64,000 nucleotides of DNA. Source: Methylobacterium sp. DB0501 (GTDB lineage Bacteria > Pseudomonadota > Alphaproteobacteria > Rhizobiales > Beijerinckiaceae). The position numbers were made by a program, and so were the translations under genes. Below are positions 26,078-35,380 of this stretch, piece after piece. Location of the stretch: assembly GCF_011043735.1 (NCBI RefSeq), contig NZ_JAAKGV010000015.1, positions 124,001 to 188,000 on the forward strand. Reading direction: 5' to 3'. The notes beneath the pieces are model-generated. The model saw only the letters and a program-made list of their open reading frames with translations, was not told where the DNA came from and searched no databases. Within the stretch, counting starts at the first letter, position 1, and each line of letters starts with the position of its first letter.

Positions 26078-27544
26078 ATGAAATTCTGGCTCGGCCTGGC
26101 AGGATGCCTGGGCGTCGCGGCGACCGGCGTGGTGCTCACGATGGAGGGCACGCCTCCGGAGGCGGGGCGCGCGCCCGCGGCGGCCGCCCCGCCTCCGGTC
26201 GCCCCGCTCGCCGCCGAGGTCACCGAGGCGGACCGGGCCGGCGTGCCGCGGCAGATGCAGGCCCGCGCGATCCTCTCCCGCCCGGCGGCGGACGCGGCTC
26301 GTCCGTGGGGGGATCCGGCCCGCCCGACCGCGACGCAAGCGGCCCAGGCCGTCGAGGAGGCGCGACGGCAGGCGGAGGCGCGGGTGCGGCAGGCCGAGGC
26401 CGAGACGGAGACGGTCCGGCAGCGCCTGGAGCAGGAGGAGACGCGCGCCAACACCCTCTCGGAGGCCGCGATGGCGGCCCGGCACGAACTCGCCGCCGCC
26501 CGGGCCGAAGTCGAGTCCCTGCGGGCGCGGGCGGCGCAGGATCACGGTGGCGACGAGACGCGGGCGGCGCTCACCGCCGCCGAGGAGGCCCGCCGGGCGG
26601 CGGAAGGCGCGGCCGACGAGCGCCGGCAGGCGCTCGGCGAGGAGCGGGCGCGATCGGAGCAGCTGGCGACGGCCCTGGCGGAGGCGCGCCAGCGGGTCGC
26701 CATGCTGGAGACCACCGCCGAGGCCGCGCAGGCCGCCCTCCAGGCCCAGACGGCCTCGGCGGCGCGCGAGCGGGCGATGATGCGGGCCGGCCTGCGCCGC
26801 CTCGCCGTGGCGCTCCGTGCCGCCCAGGTCGCCCGGTCGGAGGCCAGTGCCCGCATCGTGGAGGTGGCCGGCGAGCGCGACCGGGCCGAGCAGGGCCGCG
26901 TCTCCGCCGAGCGGGCCGGAGCCGAGGCGCGCGGGCGCCTCGACCGCCTGAGGGAAGGCCTCGACCGTGCGGCCGTCGCCCAATCCCAGGGTACCAAGTC
27001 CCAAGGCACCAGGTCCCAGGGTCCGAAGTCGCAGGAGGCGAGGGGCGCCGCGCCCTCGCTGGTGTTCCAGACCCGTCCCGGCGCGGCCGCGCGAGGCGGT
27101 CTGCAGGGGGTCGGCACCGCCTTCGCGACGCCGGAGACGTTCGACGAGGAGCGGCTGCTGGCGCGGGTCGCCGTCCTGCTCGGGCGCGGCGACATCAGCG
27201 GGGCGCGGCTCTTCCTCACCCTCGGCGTCCGGAGCGGCAGCGCCCGGGCGACGGCGCTCCTCGCCGAGACCTACGACCCCGACAGGCTCGCCGCCCTGCA
27301 GGTCCTCGGCATGCGCGGCGATCCGGAGAAGGCGAGCGCGCTGTACCGGCAGGCCCAGGACGGTCGGGAGGACGAGACCCGGGTCGTCGCCGAGAGCCCC
27401 GCCGTCCCGGCCCATCGGCGGCCGGCCGGCTGGACCAACCCGGTCCGCCAGGCCGGCCTGCCGGGCCCCGTGGTGGATCCGGTCCTGGACCGGGTGCTCG
27501 CCCCCTTCGTGCCCTCCCTGGCCGCCCCGTGGGGCGGCGAGTGA
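26078..27544 (+). CDS. Membrane-anchored coiled-coil protein of unknown function
   Basis: A 488-residue protein. The N terminus (MKFWLGLAGCLGVAATGVVL) is a signal or anchor. A proline/alanine linker is followed by a long predicted coiled coil (about 85-305) rich in Ala, Glu, Arg and Gln. A short serine/glutamine repeat (SQGTKSQGTRSQGPKSQ, about 306-322) precedes a C-terminal helical part (RLLARVAVLLGRGDISGARLFLT) that resembles Sel1/TPR-like helices. I do not recognise a family. Codon use is normal for the region. It could be a cell-envelope structural protein, which is a guess from shape only. Confidence 0.7.
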   Translation: MKFWLGLAGCLGVAATGVVLTMEGTPPEAGRAPAAAAPPPVAPLAAEVTEADRAGVPRQMQARAILSRPAADAARPWGDPARPTATQAAQAVEEARRQAEARVRQAEAETETVRQRLEQEETRANTLSEAAMAARHELAAARAEVESLRARAAQDHGGDETRAALTAAEEARRAAEGAADERRQALGEERARSEQLATALAEARQRVAMLETTAEAAQAALQAQTASAARERAMMRAGLRRLAVALRAAQVARSEASARIVEVAGERDRAEQGRVSAERAGAEARGRLDRLREGLDRAAVAQSQGTKSQGTRSQGPKSQEARGAAPSLVFQTRPGAAARGGLQGVGTAFATPETFDEERLLARVAVLLGRGDISGARLFLTLGVRSGSARATALLAETYDPDRLAALQVLGMRGDPEKASALYRQAQDGREDETRVVAESPAVPAHRRPAGWTNPVRQAGLPGPVVDPVLDRVLAPFVPSLAAPWGGE

Positions 27545-27551
27545 CCCTTGC

Positions 27552-27650
27552 GGCGCCGCCCGATCGCGCTGCGATCGGACAGCGCCCCAGGTCTTTGCTT
27601 CTGCCGCATCTTCTTCGACGAACCGATATCAGCTTCGCCGAAAAATGCCT
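27552..27650 (-). repeat. Dispersed palindromic intergenic repeat, family A copy
   Basis: Minus strand: CATTTTTCGGCGAAGCTG, GATATCGGTTCGTCG, GATGCGGCAGAAGCAAAGAC, CTGGGGCGCT, then a CGATCGCAGCGCGATCGG core. Same block order as 21499-21604. It lies directly behind the coiled-coil gene. The ~120 bases between this repeat and the next start codon are AT-rich for this genome and probably carry the promoter of the TAXI gene. Confidence 0.65.
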
Positions 27651-27781
27651 TCAGCAAGCGAAATGTTGTCATGCCAACGTTTCGTCTTCTGAGAATCTTG
27701 TTTTGTCGCAAACTTTTATCGCCAAACCGGCAACCACCTTTGCGAAATCTGCCTAGCGCCCTACGTCACCGGAGACAGTGC

Positions 27782-28978
27782 ATGACCCGCCGCGCCGCAT
27801 TGTGGCTCGCCCTCCTGCTGCCCTGGTCGGTCCCGGAGGCCACCGCCCAGATCGCCGACTTCCCGTCCGCCGTCGCGCCGGCGCCGGCGCCGGCCCGGCC
27901 CGCCCGCGCCGCCGCGCCCCGGCCGAAGGCGCAGGCCCCCGCGCCGCGGGAGAGCGCCGAGGACGTGGCGTTCGGCAGCCACCTCAACGCCAACACCGTG
28001 GCGGTGATCTCCGGCACCCCCGGCGGCACCTATTTCCGCATGGCGAGCGACCTCGCCTTCGTGCTCGACGGCATTGACGACCTGCGGGTGCTGCCGGTGA
28101 TGGGCAAGGGGGCGGGGCAGAACGCCTACGACCTGCGCTACCTGCGCGGCATCGATATCGGCTTCGTGCGCACCGATTCGCTCGACCAGCTGCGCAGGGA
28201 CAAGCGGGTCGGCAACGCCCAGTCGCACATCGCCTATATCGCCCGGCTGTTCAACGACGAGTTGCACGTGGTCGCCCCGCGGGAGATCACCGACATCCGC
28301 CAGCTCGCCGGCCGGAAGGTGAGCTTCGACGTGCGCGGCAGCGGCACCGACGTGTCGGGACGGGCCATGTTCGCCGGGATCGGCCTCGGCGTCGATCCGG
28401 TCAATGTCGACCAGCCGGCGGCGCTGGCGATGCTGGAGCGCGGCGAGATCGCCGCGATGGTGTCGGTGGCGGCGAAGCCCGTGGCGGTGCTGGCCGAGTT
28501 CCAGGGCGGCGACCGCTTCCACCTGCTCGACGTCCCCTTCGCGGGCGCCGCCGCCGAGAGCTACATGCCGGCCGAGCTCACCCACGCCGACTACCCGCTC
28601 CTCGCCCCCGAGGGAGCGCCGGTGCGCACGCTCGCGGTCGGCACCATCCTGGCGGCCTATAACTGGCCGAAGGGCAGCGAGCGCTACAACCGCATCGCCC
28701 GGTTCGTCGACGCCTTCTTCGGCCAGTACGACGCCTTCCTGAAACCGCCCCGCCACCCGAAATGGCGCGAGGTGAACCTGACCGCCGAGGTGCCCGACTG
28801 GACCCGCTTCCCCGCCGCCAAGGACTGGCTGGAGCACCGCGGCGGCCCGGCCCCGAAGGTCGCGGCGGCGGCCGGCGAGGTGGCGCAGTTCCTGGCCCAG
28901 CGCCGGGGGGCGGGTGAGGTGGACCGCGACCAGCTGTATCAGGAATTCCTGAAGTGGCGGGACGGGCGGGGGCGGTGA
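27782..28978 (+). CDS. TAXI-family TRAP transporter solute-binding protein
   Basis: A 398-residue exported binding protein. The signal peptide (MTRRAALWLALLLPWSVPEATAQ... cleaved after about 23 residues) and a proline/alanine linker precede the TAXI domain, with the diagnostic start VAVISGTPGGTYFRMASDLA and the GAGQNAYDLRYLRGIDIGFV block. TAXI proteins deliver ligands, usually organic acids, to a fused TRAP membrane subunit. No TRAP permease gene is next to it. The ATG at 27782 is the only start giving a signal peptide. The C-terminal ~60 residues, after the WTRFPAAKDWLEHR segment, extend beyond the usual domain. Confidence 0.88.
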   Translation: MTRRAALWLALLLPWSVPEATAQIADFPSAVAPAPAPARPARAAAPRPKAQAPAPRESAEDVAFGSHLNANTVAVISGTPGGTYFRMASDLAFVLDGIDDLRVLPVMGKGAGQNAYDLRYLRGIDIGFVRTDSLDQLRRDKRVGNAQSHIAYIARLFNDELHVVAPREITDIRQLAGRKVSFDVRGSGTDVSGRAMFAGIGLGVDPVNVDQPAALAMLERGEIAAMVSVAAKPVAVLAEFQGGDRFHLLDVPFAGAAAESYMPAELTHADYPLLAPEGAPVRTLAVGTILAAYNWPKGSERYNRIARFVDAFFGQYDAFLKPPRHPKWREVNLTAEVPDWTRFPAAKDWLEHRGGPAPKVAAAAGEVAQFLAQRRGAGEVDRDQLYQEFLKWRDGRGR

Positions 28979-29042
28979 GGAGACGATTGCTCCTCCCAAA
29001 CCGCTCAGGCTGATTCCCTCGACAGGTTTCCCGCCCTCCGGG

Positions 29043-29077
29043 TCCATCCCGGGCCCGCGCAGCGGAACCCGGAATCC
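29043..29077 (+). repeat. Family-B repeat, single unit
   Basis: CATCCCGGGCCCGCGCAGCG followed by GAACCCGGAATCC, matching the arms found at 23585-23616 and 23690-23721 with a few substitutions. It lies between convergent genes. Confidence 0.5.
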
Positions 29078-29134
29078 AGACACACCCTGGTATCATGCTC
29101 CTGTCCACGGAGCGTCGATCGCTGTCCGAACACA

Positions 29135-29171
29135 ACGGCGCCGGCCCCTTTCGGGACCGGCGCCGTCTTTT
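29135..29171 (+). terminator. Rho-independent terminator between convergent genes
   Basis: A 14-bp stem with one mismatch (ACGGCGCCGGCCCC and GGGACCGGCGCCGT), a TTTC loop and a following CTTTT. The T-tract is on the plus strand, so it best fits the end of the TAXI transcript, while the same stem could slow the liv transcript from the other side. Confidence 0.7.
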
Positions 29172-29194
29172 CGTCGGTCCTCTTAAAGTCCGGC

Positions 29195-30184
29195 TCAGAG
29201 CGGCCGCTTCAGCATCCGGGCCACCAGGCCCAGGATCCCCTCGCGGAACACCAGCACGCAGACCACGAAGACCACGCCCTGGATGATCGTCACCCAGGCG
29301 CCGAACTGCGCCAGGTAATTCTCCATCGCGATGATGACGAAGGAGCCGAGGATCGGGCCGAACACCGTGCCCATGCCGCCGACCAGCGTCATCAGCACCA
29401 CCTCGCCCGACATCGACCAGTGCACGTCGGTGAGCGAGGCGAGCTGGAACACGATCGCCTTGGTCGAGCCGGCGAGGCCCGCGAGCGTGGTCGAGAGCAC
29501 GAAGACCGCGAGCTTGTACTGGTTGGCGCGGTAGCCGAGCGAGATCGCGCGGGGCTCGTTGTCGCGGATCGCCTTCAGCACCTGGCCGAAGGGCGAGTGG
29601 ATGATGCGGTAGATCAGCAGCAGGCCGAGGAAGAAGATCACCGCGACGAGCGCGTAGAGCACCCGGTCGTCGGCGAGGCTGATGAGTCCGAACAGGTAGC
29701 CGCGCGGCACCGCCTGGATGCCGTCCTCGCCGCCGGTGAACTTCGCCTGCAGCGAGAAGAAGAACACCATCTGGGCGAGCGCCAGGGTGATCATCGAGAA
29801 GTAGATGCCCTGGCGGCGGATCGCCAGCGCGCCGAAGACGAGGCCGAGCAGGGCCGCCATCAGGGTGCCGCCCAGGATGGCGAGTTCCGGCGTCAGGCCC
29901 CAGACCTTGGCGGTGTAGGCGGTGACGTAGCTCGCCATGCCGAAATAGGCGGCGTGGCCGAAGGACAGGAGGCCGCCGTAGCCGAGCAGCAGGTTGAAGG
30001 CCAGCGCGAACAGCGCGAAGCACAACACCTTCATCAGGAAGACGGGATAGAGCACGAAGGGCAGCACCGCGAGCAGGACCGCGATGATGACGAAGACGAG
30101 GCGGTGAAACGCCTTGGCGTCCCTGCCCTCGGGCATGACGGTGGCGATCGGGGAGGCGTCGGTGGACGCCGCGGCGGAGGACAT
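29195..30184 (-). CDS. livM: Branched-chain amino acid-type ABC transporter permease LivM
   Basis: A 329-residue inner-membrane permease. A short cytoplasmic N terminus leads into eight or more hydrophobic segments. LivM hallmarks are LLLGYGGLLSFGHAAYFGMA, the ATPase-contact loop KAIRDNEPRAISLGYRANQYK and the final GGMGTVFGPILGSFV block. The ATG at 30184 has GAAGGAA nine bases upstream. It is the last gene of the liv operon, 26 bases after livH. Confidence 0.93.
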   Translation of the reverse strand: MSSAAASTDASPIATVMPEGRDAKAFHRLVFVIIAVLLAVLPFVLYPVFLMKVLCFALFALAFNLLLGYGGLLSFGHAAYFGMASYVTAYTAKVWGLTPELAILGGTLMAALLGLVFGALAIRRQGIYFSMITLALAQMVFFFSLQAKFTGGEDGIQAVPRGYLFGLISLADDRVLYALVAVIFFLGLLLIYRIIHSPFGQVLKAIRDNEPRAISLGYRANQYKLAVFVLSTTLAGLAGSTKAIVFQLASLTDVHWSMSGEVVLMTLVGGMGTVFGPILGSFVIIAMENYLAQFGAWVTIIQGVVFVVCVLVFREGILGLVARMLKRPL

Positions 30185-30210
30185 TGGGGGCGTTCCTTCA
30201 GGCGAGGCGG

Positions 30211-31098
30211 TCAGGCGGTGCGGCCGAACAGGCCGGCGGGCTTCACCAGCAGCACCAGCACCATGATGACGAAGATCACGGTCGAGGAGGCTTCCGGATA
30301 GAACACCTTGGTGAGGCCCTCGACCAGCCCGAGGGTGAAGCCGGTGACGATCGAGCCGAGGATCGACCCCATGCCGCCGATCACCACGACCGCGAAAACC
30401 ACGATGATGATGTCGGCGCCCATGTTCGGGTTCACCGAGTAGACCGGCGCGGCGAGCACGCCCGCGAAGGCGGCGAGCGCGACGCCGAAGCCGTAGGTGA
30501 GGGTCAGGAGCAGGGGCACGTTCACGCCGAAGGCCTGGACCAGGGTCGGGTTCTCGGTCGCGGCCCGGAGATATGCGCCGAGCTTGGTCTTCTCGATGAC
30601 GAGCCAGGTGGCGATGCAGACGACGAGCGAGGCGACCACGACCCAGCCGCGGTAGTTCGGCAGGAACATGAAGGGCAGGCGCTGGCCGCCCGAGAGCTCG
30701 GAGGGAATCGCGTAGGGCAGGCCCGACACGCCGTACTCGTTGCGGAACAGGCCCTGGATGATGAGCGCCAGGCCGAAGGTCAGGAGCAGGCCGTAGAGGT
30801 GGTCGAGCTTGTAGAGCCGCGAGATCAGCAGCCGCTCGAGGATCACCCCGAAGATGCCGACGACGATCGGCGCCAGGATCAGCGCCCACCAGTAGCCGAG
30901 CCCGGCGTAGTTCAGCATCATCCAGGCGACGAAGGCGCCCATCATGTACTGCGCGCCGTGGGTGAAGTTGATGATGTTCAACAGGCCGAAGATGATCGCC
31001 AGCCCGAGCGACAGGATGGCGTAGAACGAGCCGTTGATGAGGCCGAGCAGGAGCTGGCCGAAGAGCGCCTGCATGGGGACGCCGAGGATCGTGGGCAT
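30211..31098 (-). CDS. livH: Branched-chain amino acid-type ABC transporter permease LivH
   Basis: A 295-residue permease with the LivH start (LLLGLINGSFYAILSLGLAI), FGLLNIINFTHGAQYMMGAF, and the coupling loop (LGAYLRAATENPTLVQAFG). Eight membrane segments are visible. It works with LivM to form the channel that the LivF/LivG ATPases power. It lies between the first binding-protein gene and livM on the same strand. Confidence 0.93.
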   Translation of the reverse strand: MPTILGVPMQALFGQLLLGLINGSFYAILSLGLAIIFGLLNIINFTHGAQYMMGAFVAWMMLNYAGLGYWWALILAPIVVGIFGVILERLLISRLYKLDHLYGLLLTFGLALIIQGLFRNEYGVSGLPYAIPSELSGGQRLPFMFLPNYRGWVVVASLVVCIATWLVIEKTKLGAYLRAATENPTLVQAFGVNVPLLLTLTYGFGVALAAFAGVLAAPVYSVNPNMGADIIIVVFAVVVIGGMGSILGSIVTGFTLGLVEGLTKVFYPEASSTVIFVIMVLVLLVKPAGLFGRTA

Positions 31099-31184
31099 GG
31101 GGTCTGGCGACTCGCGTGGGGACCGGGCCGGGTTCGGGTGGGCCGGCGGCGCTCAGGAAGCGCCGCCGGGGTCGCGTCGGGCGA

Positions 31185-32390
31185 TCAGCTCTTGTTCACC
31201 AGCGGGCAGTTGCCCTGGTTGAGGGGCCGGAACGCCTCGTTGCCGGGGATCGTCGCCAGCGTCTTGTAGAGGTCCCACGGGCCCTTCGACTCGGCCGGCT
31301 TCTTGACCTCGAACAGGTACATGTCGTGGATCGTGCGGCCGTCGGCCCGGATGTTGCCCTTGCCGAAGAGCGGGTCGTCGGTCGGGATCTCCTTCATCTT
31401 CGCCACGACCTTGGACCCGTCGGAGGCCGACTTCAGCGCCTCGACCGCCTTGAGGTAGTGAAGCACGCTCGCGTAGACGCCGGCCTGCACGGCGGTCGGC
31501 TTCTTGCCGCCGGCGAGCTTGGCGAAGCGGTCGGAGAAGGCGCGGGTGCCGTCGTTGAGGTCCCAGTAGAACGGCTCGGTCAGCACCAGGCCTTGCGCCA
31601 CCTTCGGGGTCAGGGCGTGGATGTCGGAGGAGAAGATCAGCAGGCCGGCGATGGCCTGGCCGCCCTCGGTGATGCCGAACTCCGCCGCCTGCTTGATGGC
31701 GTTGATGGTGTCGCCGCCGGCATTGGCCAGCCCGATCACCTTGGCGCCGGACCCTTGCGCCTGGAGCAGGAAGGACGAGAAGTCGGCGGTCGGGAACGGC
31801 GTCTTGACCGCGCCGACCACCTTGCCGCCGTTCTTGGTCACGACCTCGGAGGTGTCGCGCTGCAGGGCCTGGCCGAAGGCGTAGTCGGCGGTGAGGAAGA
31901 ACCAGGTGGTGCCGCCGCGCTTGACCATGGCGCCGCCGGTGCCGTTGGCCAGCGCCACCGTGTCGTAGGTCCAGTGCACGGTATTGGGCGAGCATTGCGG
32001 CCCGGTGAGGTCGGCGGTGCCGGCGCCCGAATTGATGAAGGCCTTGTTCTTCTCGCGCGTCACCTGGTTGATGGCCAGCGCCACCGACGAGGTCGGCACG
32101 TCGAAGATCGCATCGACGCCGTCGCGATCGTACCATTGCCGGGCGATCGAGGCGCCGACATCCGGCTTGTTCTGGTGGTCCGCGGCGACGATCTCGACCT
32201 TCAGGCCCTTCTCGGCGGCCTTGAAGTCCTCCACCGCCATGCGGGCGGCGGCGACCGAGCCCTCGCCCGAGATGTCGGCGTAGACGCCCGAGCGGTCGTT
32301 CAGCACGCCGATCTTCACCGGCGTCTGCGCCAACGCTTGGCTGGCGGCGACGGCGCAGAGGGCACTGGCGAGCAACAACCGTTTCAGCAT
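31185..32390 (-). CDS. Liv-type periplasmic substrate-binding protein, copy 1
   Basis: A 401-residue periplasmic binding protein (type 1 fold, LivK/amide-receptor group). Cleavable signal MLKRLLLASALCAVAASQALA, then KIGVLNDRSGVYADISG, the usual start of the domain. The ATG has GGGAGG seven bases upstream. It is closely similar throughout to the next gene upstream, so the two arose by tandem duplication. The ligand is unknown; relatives bind amino acids, amides or aromatic acids. Confidence 0.92.
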   Translation of the reverse strand: MLKRLLLASALCAVAASQALAQTPVKIGVLNDRSGVYADISGEGSVAAARMAVEDFKAAEKGLKVEIVAADHQNKPDVGASIARQWYDRDGVDAIFDVPTSSVALAINQVTREKNKAFINSGAGTADLTGPQCSPNTVHWTYDTVALANGTGGAMVKRGGTTWFFLTADYAFGQALQRDTSEVVTKNGGKVVGAVKTPFPTADFSSFLLQAQGSGAKVIGLANAGGDTINAIKQAAEFGITEGGQAIAGLLIFSSDIHALTPKVAQGLVLTEPFYWDLNDGTRAFSDRFAKLAGGKKPTAVQAGVYASVLHYLKAVEALKSASDGSKVVAKMKEIPTDDPLFGKGNIRADGRTIHDMYLFEVKKPAESKGPWDLYKTLATIPGNEAFRPLNQGNCPLVNKS

Positions 32391-32533
32391 CAAACATCCT
32401 CCCTGTGGTGCCGCCCGCACGCGGCGGCCATTCTCGATCGGCGCCCCCGCAAGCGGCGGCGATGGTCTCTGGTCCGGGCGGGATTCGCGGCGTCGGGACC
32501 GCGCGCCCGCTTCTCGGTGCGAGGGCGAGACCG

Positions 32534-33796
32534 TCAGGGTCTCGCCCCCTCCGCCTGCGCCGCCCGCGTGGCGAGCGGGCAGCCGCCCTGGTCGAGGGGC
32601 CGGAAGGCCTCCGCGCCGGGAATTGTCGCCAGCGTCCTGTAGAGATCCCACTCGCCCTTGGATTCGGACGGCTTCTTGACCTCGAACAGGTACATGTCGT
32701 GGATCTTGCGCCCGTCGGCCCGGATGTTGCCCTTGCCGAAGAGCGGGTCGTCGGTCGGGATCTCCTTCATCTTCGCCACCACCCGGCTCCCGTCGGCGGC
32801 GGCGCGCAGGGCGACCACCGCCTTCAGGTAATGCAGCACGCCGGCATAGACGCCGGCCTGGGCGGCGGTGGGCTTGCGGCCGCCGAAGCGGCGGGCGAAG
32901 CGCTCGGAGAAGGCGCGGGTGGCGTCGTTGAGGTCCCAGTAGAACGGCTCGGTCAGCACCAGGCCCTGCGCCACCTTCGGGGTGAGCGAATGGATGTCGG
33001 AGGAGAAGATCAAGAGGCCGGCGAGCGCCTGGCCGCCCTCTGTCAGCTTCATCCGCGCCGCCTCGCGCACCGCCCCGATCGTGTCGCCGCCGGCATTGGC
33101 CAGCCCGATCACCTTGGCGCCCGAGGCTTGCGCCTGGCGGAGATACGGCACGAAGTCCGAGGCCGGGAACGGCGTCTTGACGCTGCCCAGCACCTTGCCG
33201 CCGTTGCGCAGGATCAGCGCCGTGGTGTCGCGCTGCACCGCCTCGCCGAAGGCGTAGTCGGCGGTGACGAAGAACCAGGTGTCGCCGCCGCGCTTGACCA
33301 TGGCGCCGCCGGTGCCGTTCGCCAGGGCCACCGTATCGAAGGTCCAGTGCACGGTGTTGGGCGAGCAGTCGGGCCCGGTCAGGTCGGCGGTGCCGGCGCC
33401 GGAATCGACGAAGACCTTGTTCTTCTCGCGGGTGACCTGATGGATGGCCAGCGCCACCGACGAGGTCGGCACGTCGAAGATCGCGTCGACCCCCTCCCGG
33501 TCGTACCAGACGCGGGCGAGGGCCGCGCCGACGGCCGGCTTGTTCTGGTGGTCGCCGGCCACGATCTCGACCGTGAGATCGCGGCCGTTCGGGCGGAAAT
33601 CCTCCACGGCCATGCGGGCGGCGACGACCGAGCCCTCGCCCGAGATGTCGGCATAGACGCCCGAGCGGTCGTTCAGCACGCCGATCTTCACCGGCGCGGC
33701 CGTCACCGGCGTCTCCGCAAGCGCTGCCAAGACCGAACCTGCAACGATCGGCGCGAGGCCCGCCAGCAGGGCCGTGAGGAGGATCCGGGGCCGCAT
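32534..33796 (-). CDS. Liv-type periplasmic substrate-binding protein, copy 2
   Basis: A 420-residue paralogue of the neighbouring binding protein. It has its own signal peptide (MRPRILLTALLAGLAPIVAG... about 27 residues) and the same domain order, including KIGVLNDRSGVYADISG, FDVPTSSVALAI and AKMKEIPTDDPLFGKGNIR. Differences cluster in surface helices (for example FRPNGRDLTVEI versus FKAAEKGLKVEI). Its ATG overlaps the livF stop by one base (TGATG), so it is the copy most tightly coupled to the ATPases. The two receptors may widen the substrate range. Confidence 0.92.
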   Translation of the reverse strand: MRPRILLTALLAGLAPIVAGSVLAALAETPVTAAPVKIGVLNDRSGVYADISGEGSVVAARMAVEDFRPNGRDLTVEIVAGDHQNKPAVGAALARVWYDREGVDAIFDVPTSSVALAIHQVTREKNKVFVDSGAGTADLTGPDCSPNTVHWTFDTVALANGTGGAMVKRGGDTWFFVTADYAFGEAVQRDTTALILRNGGKVLGSVKTPFPASDFVPYLRQAQASGAKVIGLANAGGDTIGAVREAARMKLTEGGQALAGLLIFSSDIHSLTPKVAQGLVLTEPFYWDLNDATRAFSERFARRFGGRKPTAAQAGVYAGVLHYLKAVVALRAAADGSRVVAKMKEIPTDDPLFGKGNIRADGRKIHDMYLFEVKKPSESKGEWDLYRTLATIPGAEAFRPLDQGGCPLATRAAQAEGARP

Positions 33797-34545
33797 CAGA
33801 CCCCGAGATAGGTGTGCAGCTTGTCGATGTTGGCGTCGAGCTCGGCGTTCGGGATCATGTCGACCACCCGGCCCTGCTCGACCACGAAGTGCCGGTCGGC
33901 CACGGTCTGGGCGAAGCGGAAGTTCTGCTCAACCAGCACGATGGTGTAGCCCTCGGTCTTCAGCCGGGCGATCGTCCGGCCGATCTGCTGCACGATGACC
34001 GGGGCGAGGCCCTCGGTCGGCTCGTCGAGCAGGATCAGCTTGGCGCCGGTGCGCAGGATGCGGCCGATGGCGAGCATCTGCTGCTCGCCGCCCGAGAGCT
34101 TGGTGCCCTGGCTGGCCGAGCGCTCCTTGAGGTTGGGGAACAGGGTGTAGATCTGCTCGACCGTCATCCCGCCGGGCTTCACCCGCGGCGGCAGCATCAG
34201 GTTCTCGTAGACCGACAGGCTCGAGAAGATGCCGCGCTCCTCCGGCACGTAGCCGAGGCCGAGCTTGGCGATGTTGCGCGACGCCATGCCGATGGTCTCG
34301 GTGCCGTCGTAGCGGATCGACCCTTTCCGCTTGCCCAGGATGCCGATGATGGCGCGCAGGGTCGTGGTCTTGCCGGCGCCGTTGCGGCCGAGCAGCGTCA
34401 CCACCTCGCCGGGCTTCACGTCGAAGGTGACGCCGTGCAGCACGTGGCTCTCGCCGTACCAGCCCTCGAGGCCCTGGATGGCCAGCAACGGGGCGGCGCC
34501 CGCGCCCGCCTGCGGGACCGGCTTCGTCATCACCGCCTCAGCCAT
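33796..34545 (-). CDS. livF: Branched-chain amino acid-type ABC transporter ATPase LivF
   Basis: A 249-residue ATPase. Walker A GRNGAGKTTTLRAI, the LivF-specific YVPEERGIFSSLSVYENL, signature LSGGEQQMLAIGRIL and Walker B LILLDEPTEGL are intact. The ATG at 34545 overlaps the livG stop by eight bases; an internal ATG at 34530 with GAGG upstream is an alternative. It pairs with LivG. Confidence 0.94.
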   Translation of the reverse strand: MAEAVMTKPVPQAGAGAAPLLAIQGLEGWYGESHVLHGVTFDVKPGEVVTLLGRNGAGKTTTLRAIIGILGKRKGSIRYDGTETIGMASRNIAKLGLGYVPEERGIFSSLSVYENLMLPPRVKPGGMTVEQIYTLFPNLKERSASQGTKLSGGEQQMLAIGRILRTGAKLILLDEPTEGLAPVIVQQIGRTIARLKTEGYTIVLVEQNFRFAQTVADRHFVVEQGRVVDMIPNAELDANIDKLHTYLGV

Positions 34546-35344
34546 GACCGGCTCCGATATAGGCCTCAATCACGCGGGGATCCTTCGACACGGTGGCGTA
34601 GTCGCCCTCCGCCAGCACCTGGCCGCGCGCCAGCACGGTGATGCGGTCGGACAGCGAGGCGACGACGGACAGGTTGTGCTCGACCATCAGGATGGTGCGG
34701 TTCTTCGAGACCCGGCGGATCAGCGCCGCGGTCCGGTCGACGTCCTCGTGGCCCATCCCGGCCATCGGCTCGTCGAGGAGCAGCATCTCGGGCTCGAGCG
34801 CCAGGGTGGTGGCGATCTCGAGCGCGCGCTTGCGGCCGTAGGACAGTTCCACCGCCGGGACCTCGGCGAAGTCCGAGAGGCCGACCGCCTCGACCAGCTG
34901 CAGCGCCTCCTGGTTGAGGGCCCGCAGCACCGTCTCCGAGCGCCAGAAATCGAACGAGTCGCCGCGCTTGCGTCGCTGCAGCGCGATGCGGACGTTCTCC
35001 TTGACGGTCAGGTGCGGGAAGACCGCCGAGATCTGGAACGAGCGCACCAGGCCGAGCCGCGCCACGTCCGCCGGCTTCATGCCGGTGATGTCGCGGCCGT
35101 TGTAGCGGATCGAGCCCGCCGACGGCACCAGGAACTTCGTCAGCAGGTTGAAGCAGGTGGTCTTGCCGGCGCCGTTCGGGCCGATCAGCGCGTGGATGGT
35201 GCCGCGCGTCACCTCGAGCGTCACGCCGTTCACGGCGCGGAAGCCCTTGAACTCCTTGGTCAGCCCCTCGGTGGACAGGACGATGTCCCGGCCTTCAGCA
35301 CCCGGTCGGGCGCGTCCCTCGGCGTGGGCGGTCGATTGGGCCAT
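34538..35344 (-). CDS. livG: Branched-chain amino acid-type ABC transporter ATPase LivG
   Basis: A 268-residue ATPase. Walker A GPNGAGKTTCFNLL, GLVRSFQISAVFPHLTVKEN, a signature LSYGRKRALEIATTLAL and Walker B MLLLDEPMAGM are visible. The signature reads LSYG rather than LSGG, which is common in LivG proteins. It heads the six-gene liv operon (livG, livF, two binding proteins, livH, livM). A dyad TATGCG-N5-CGCATA about 37 bases upstream of its start is a possible operator. Confidence 0.94.
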   Translation of the reverse strand: MAQSTAHAEGRARPGAEGRDIVLSTEGLTKEFKGFRAVNGVTLEVTRGTIHALIGPNGAGKTTCFNLLTKFLVPSAGSIRYNGRDITGMKPADVARLGLVRSFQISAVFPHLTVKENVRIALQRRKRGDSFDFWRSETVLRALNQEALQLVEAVGLSDFAEVPAVELSYGRKRALEIATTLALEPEMLLLDEPMAGMGHEDVDRTAALIRRVSKNRTILMVEHNLSVVASLSDRITVLARGQVLAEGDYATVSKDPRVIEAYIGAGHG

Positions 35345-35380
35345 GTCGGCGCGTCACCCCTGCGTTTCCTCACTCGCGCT

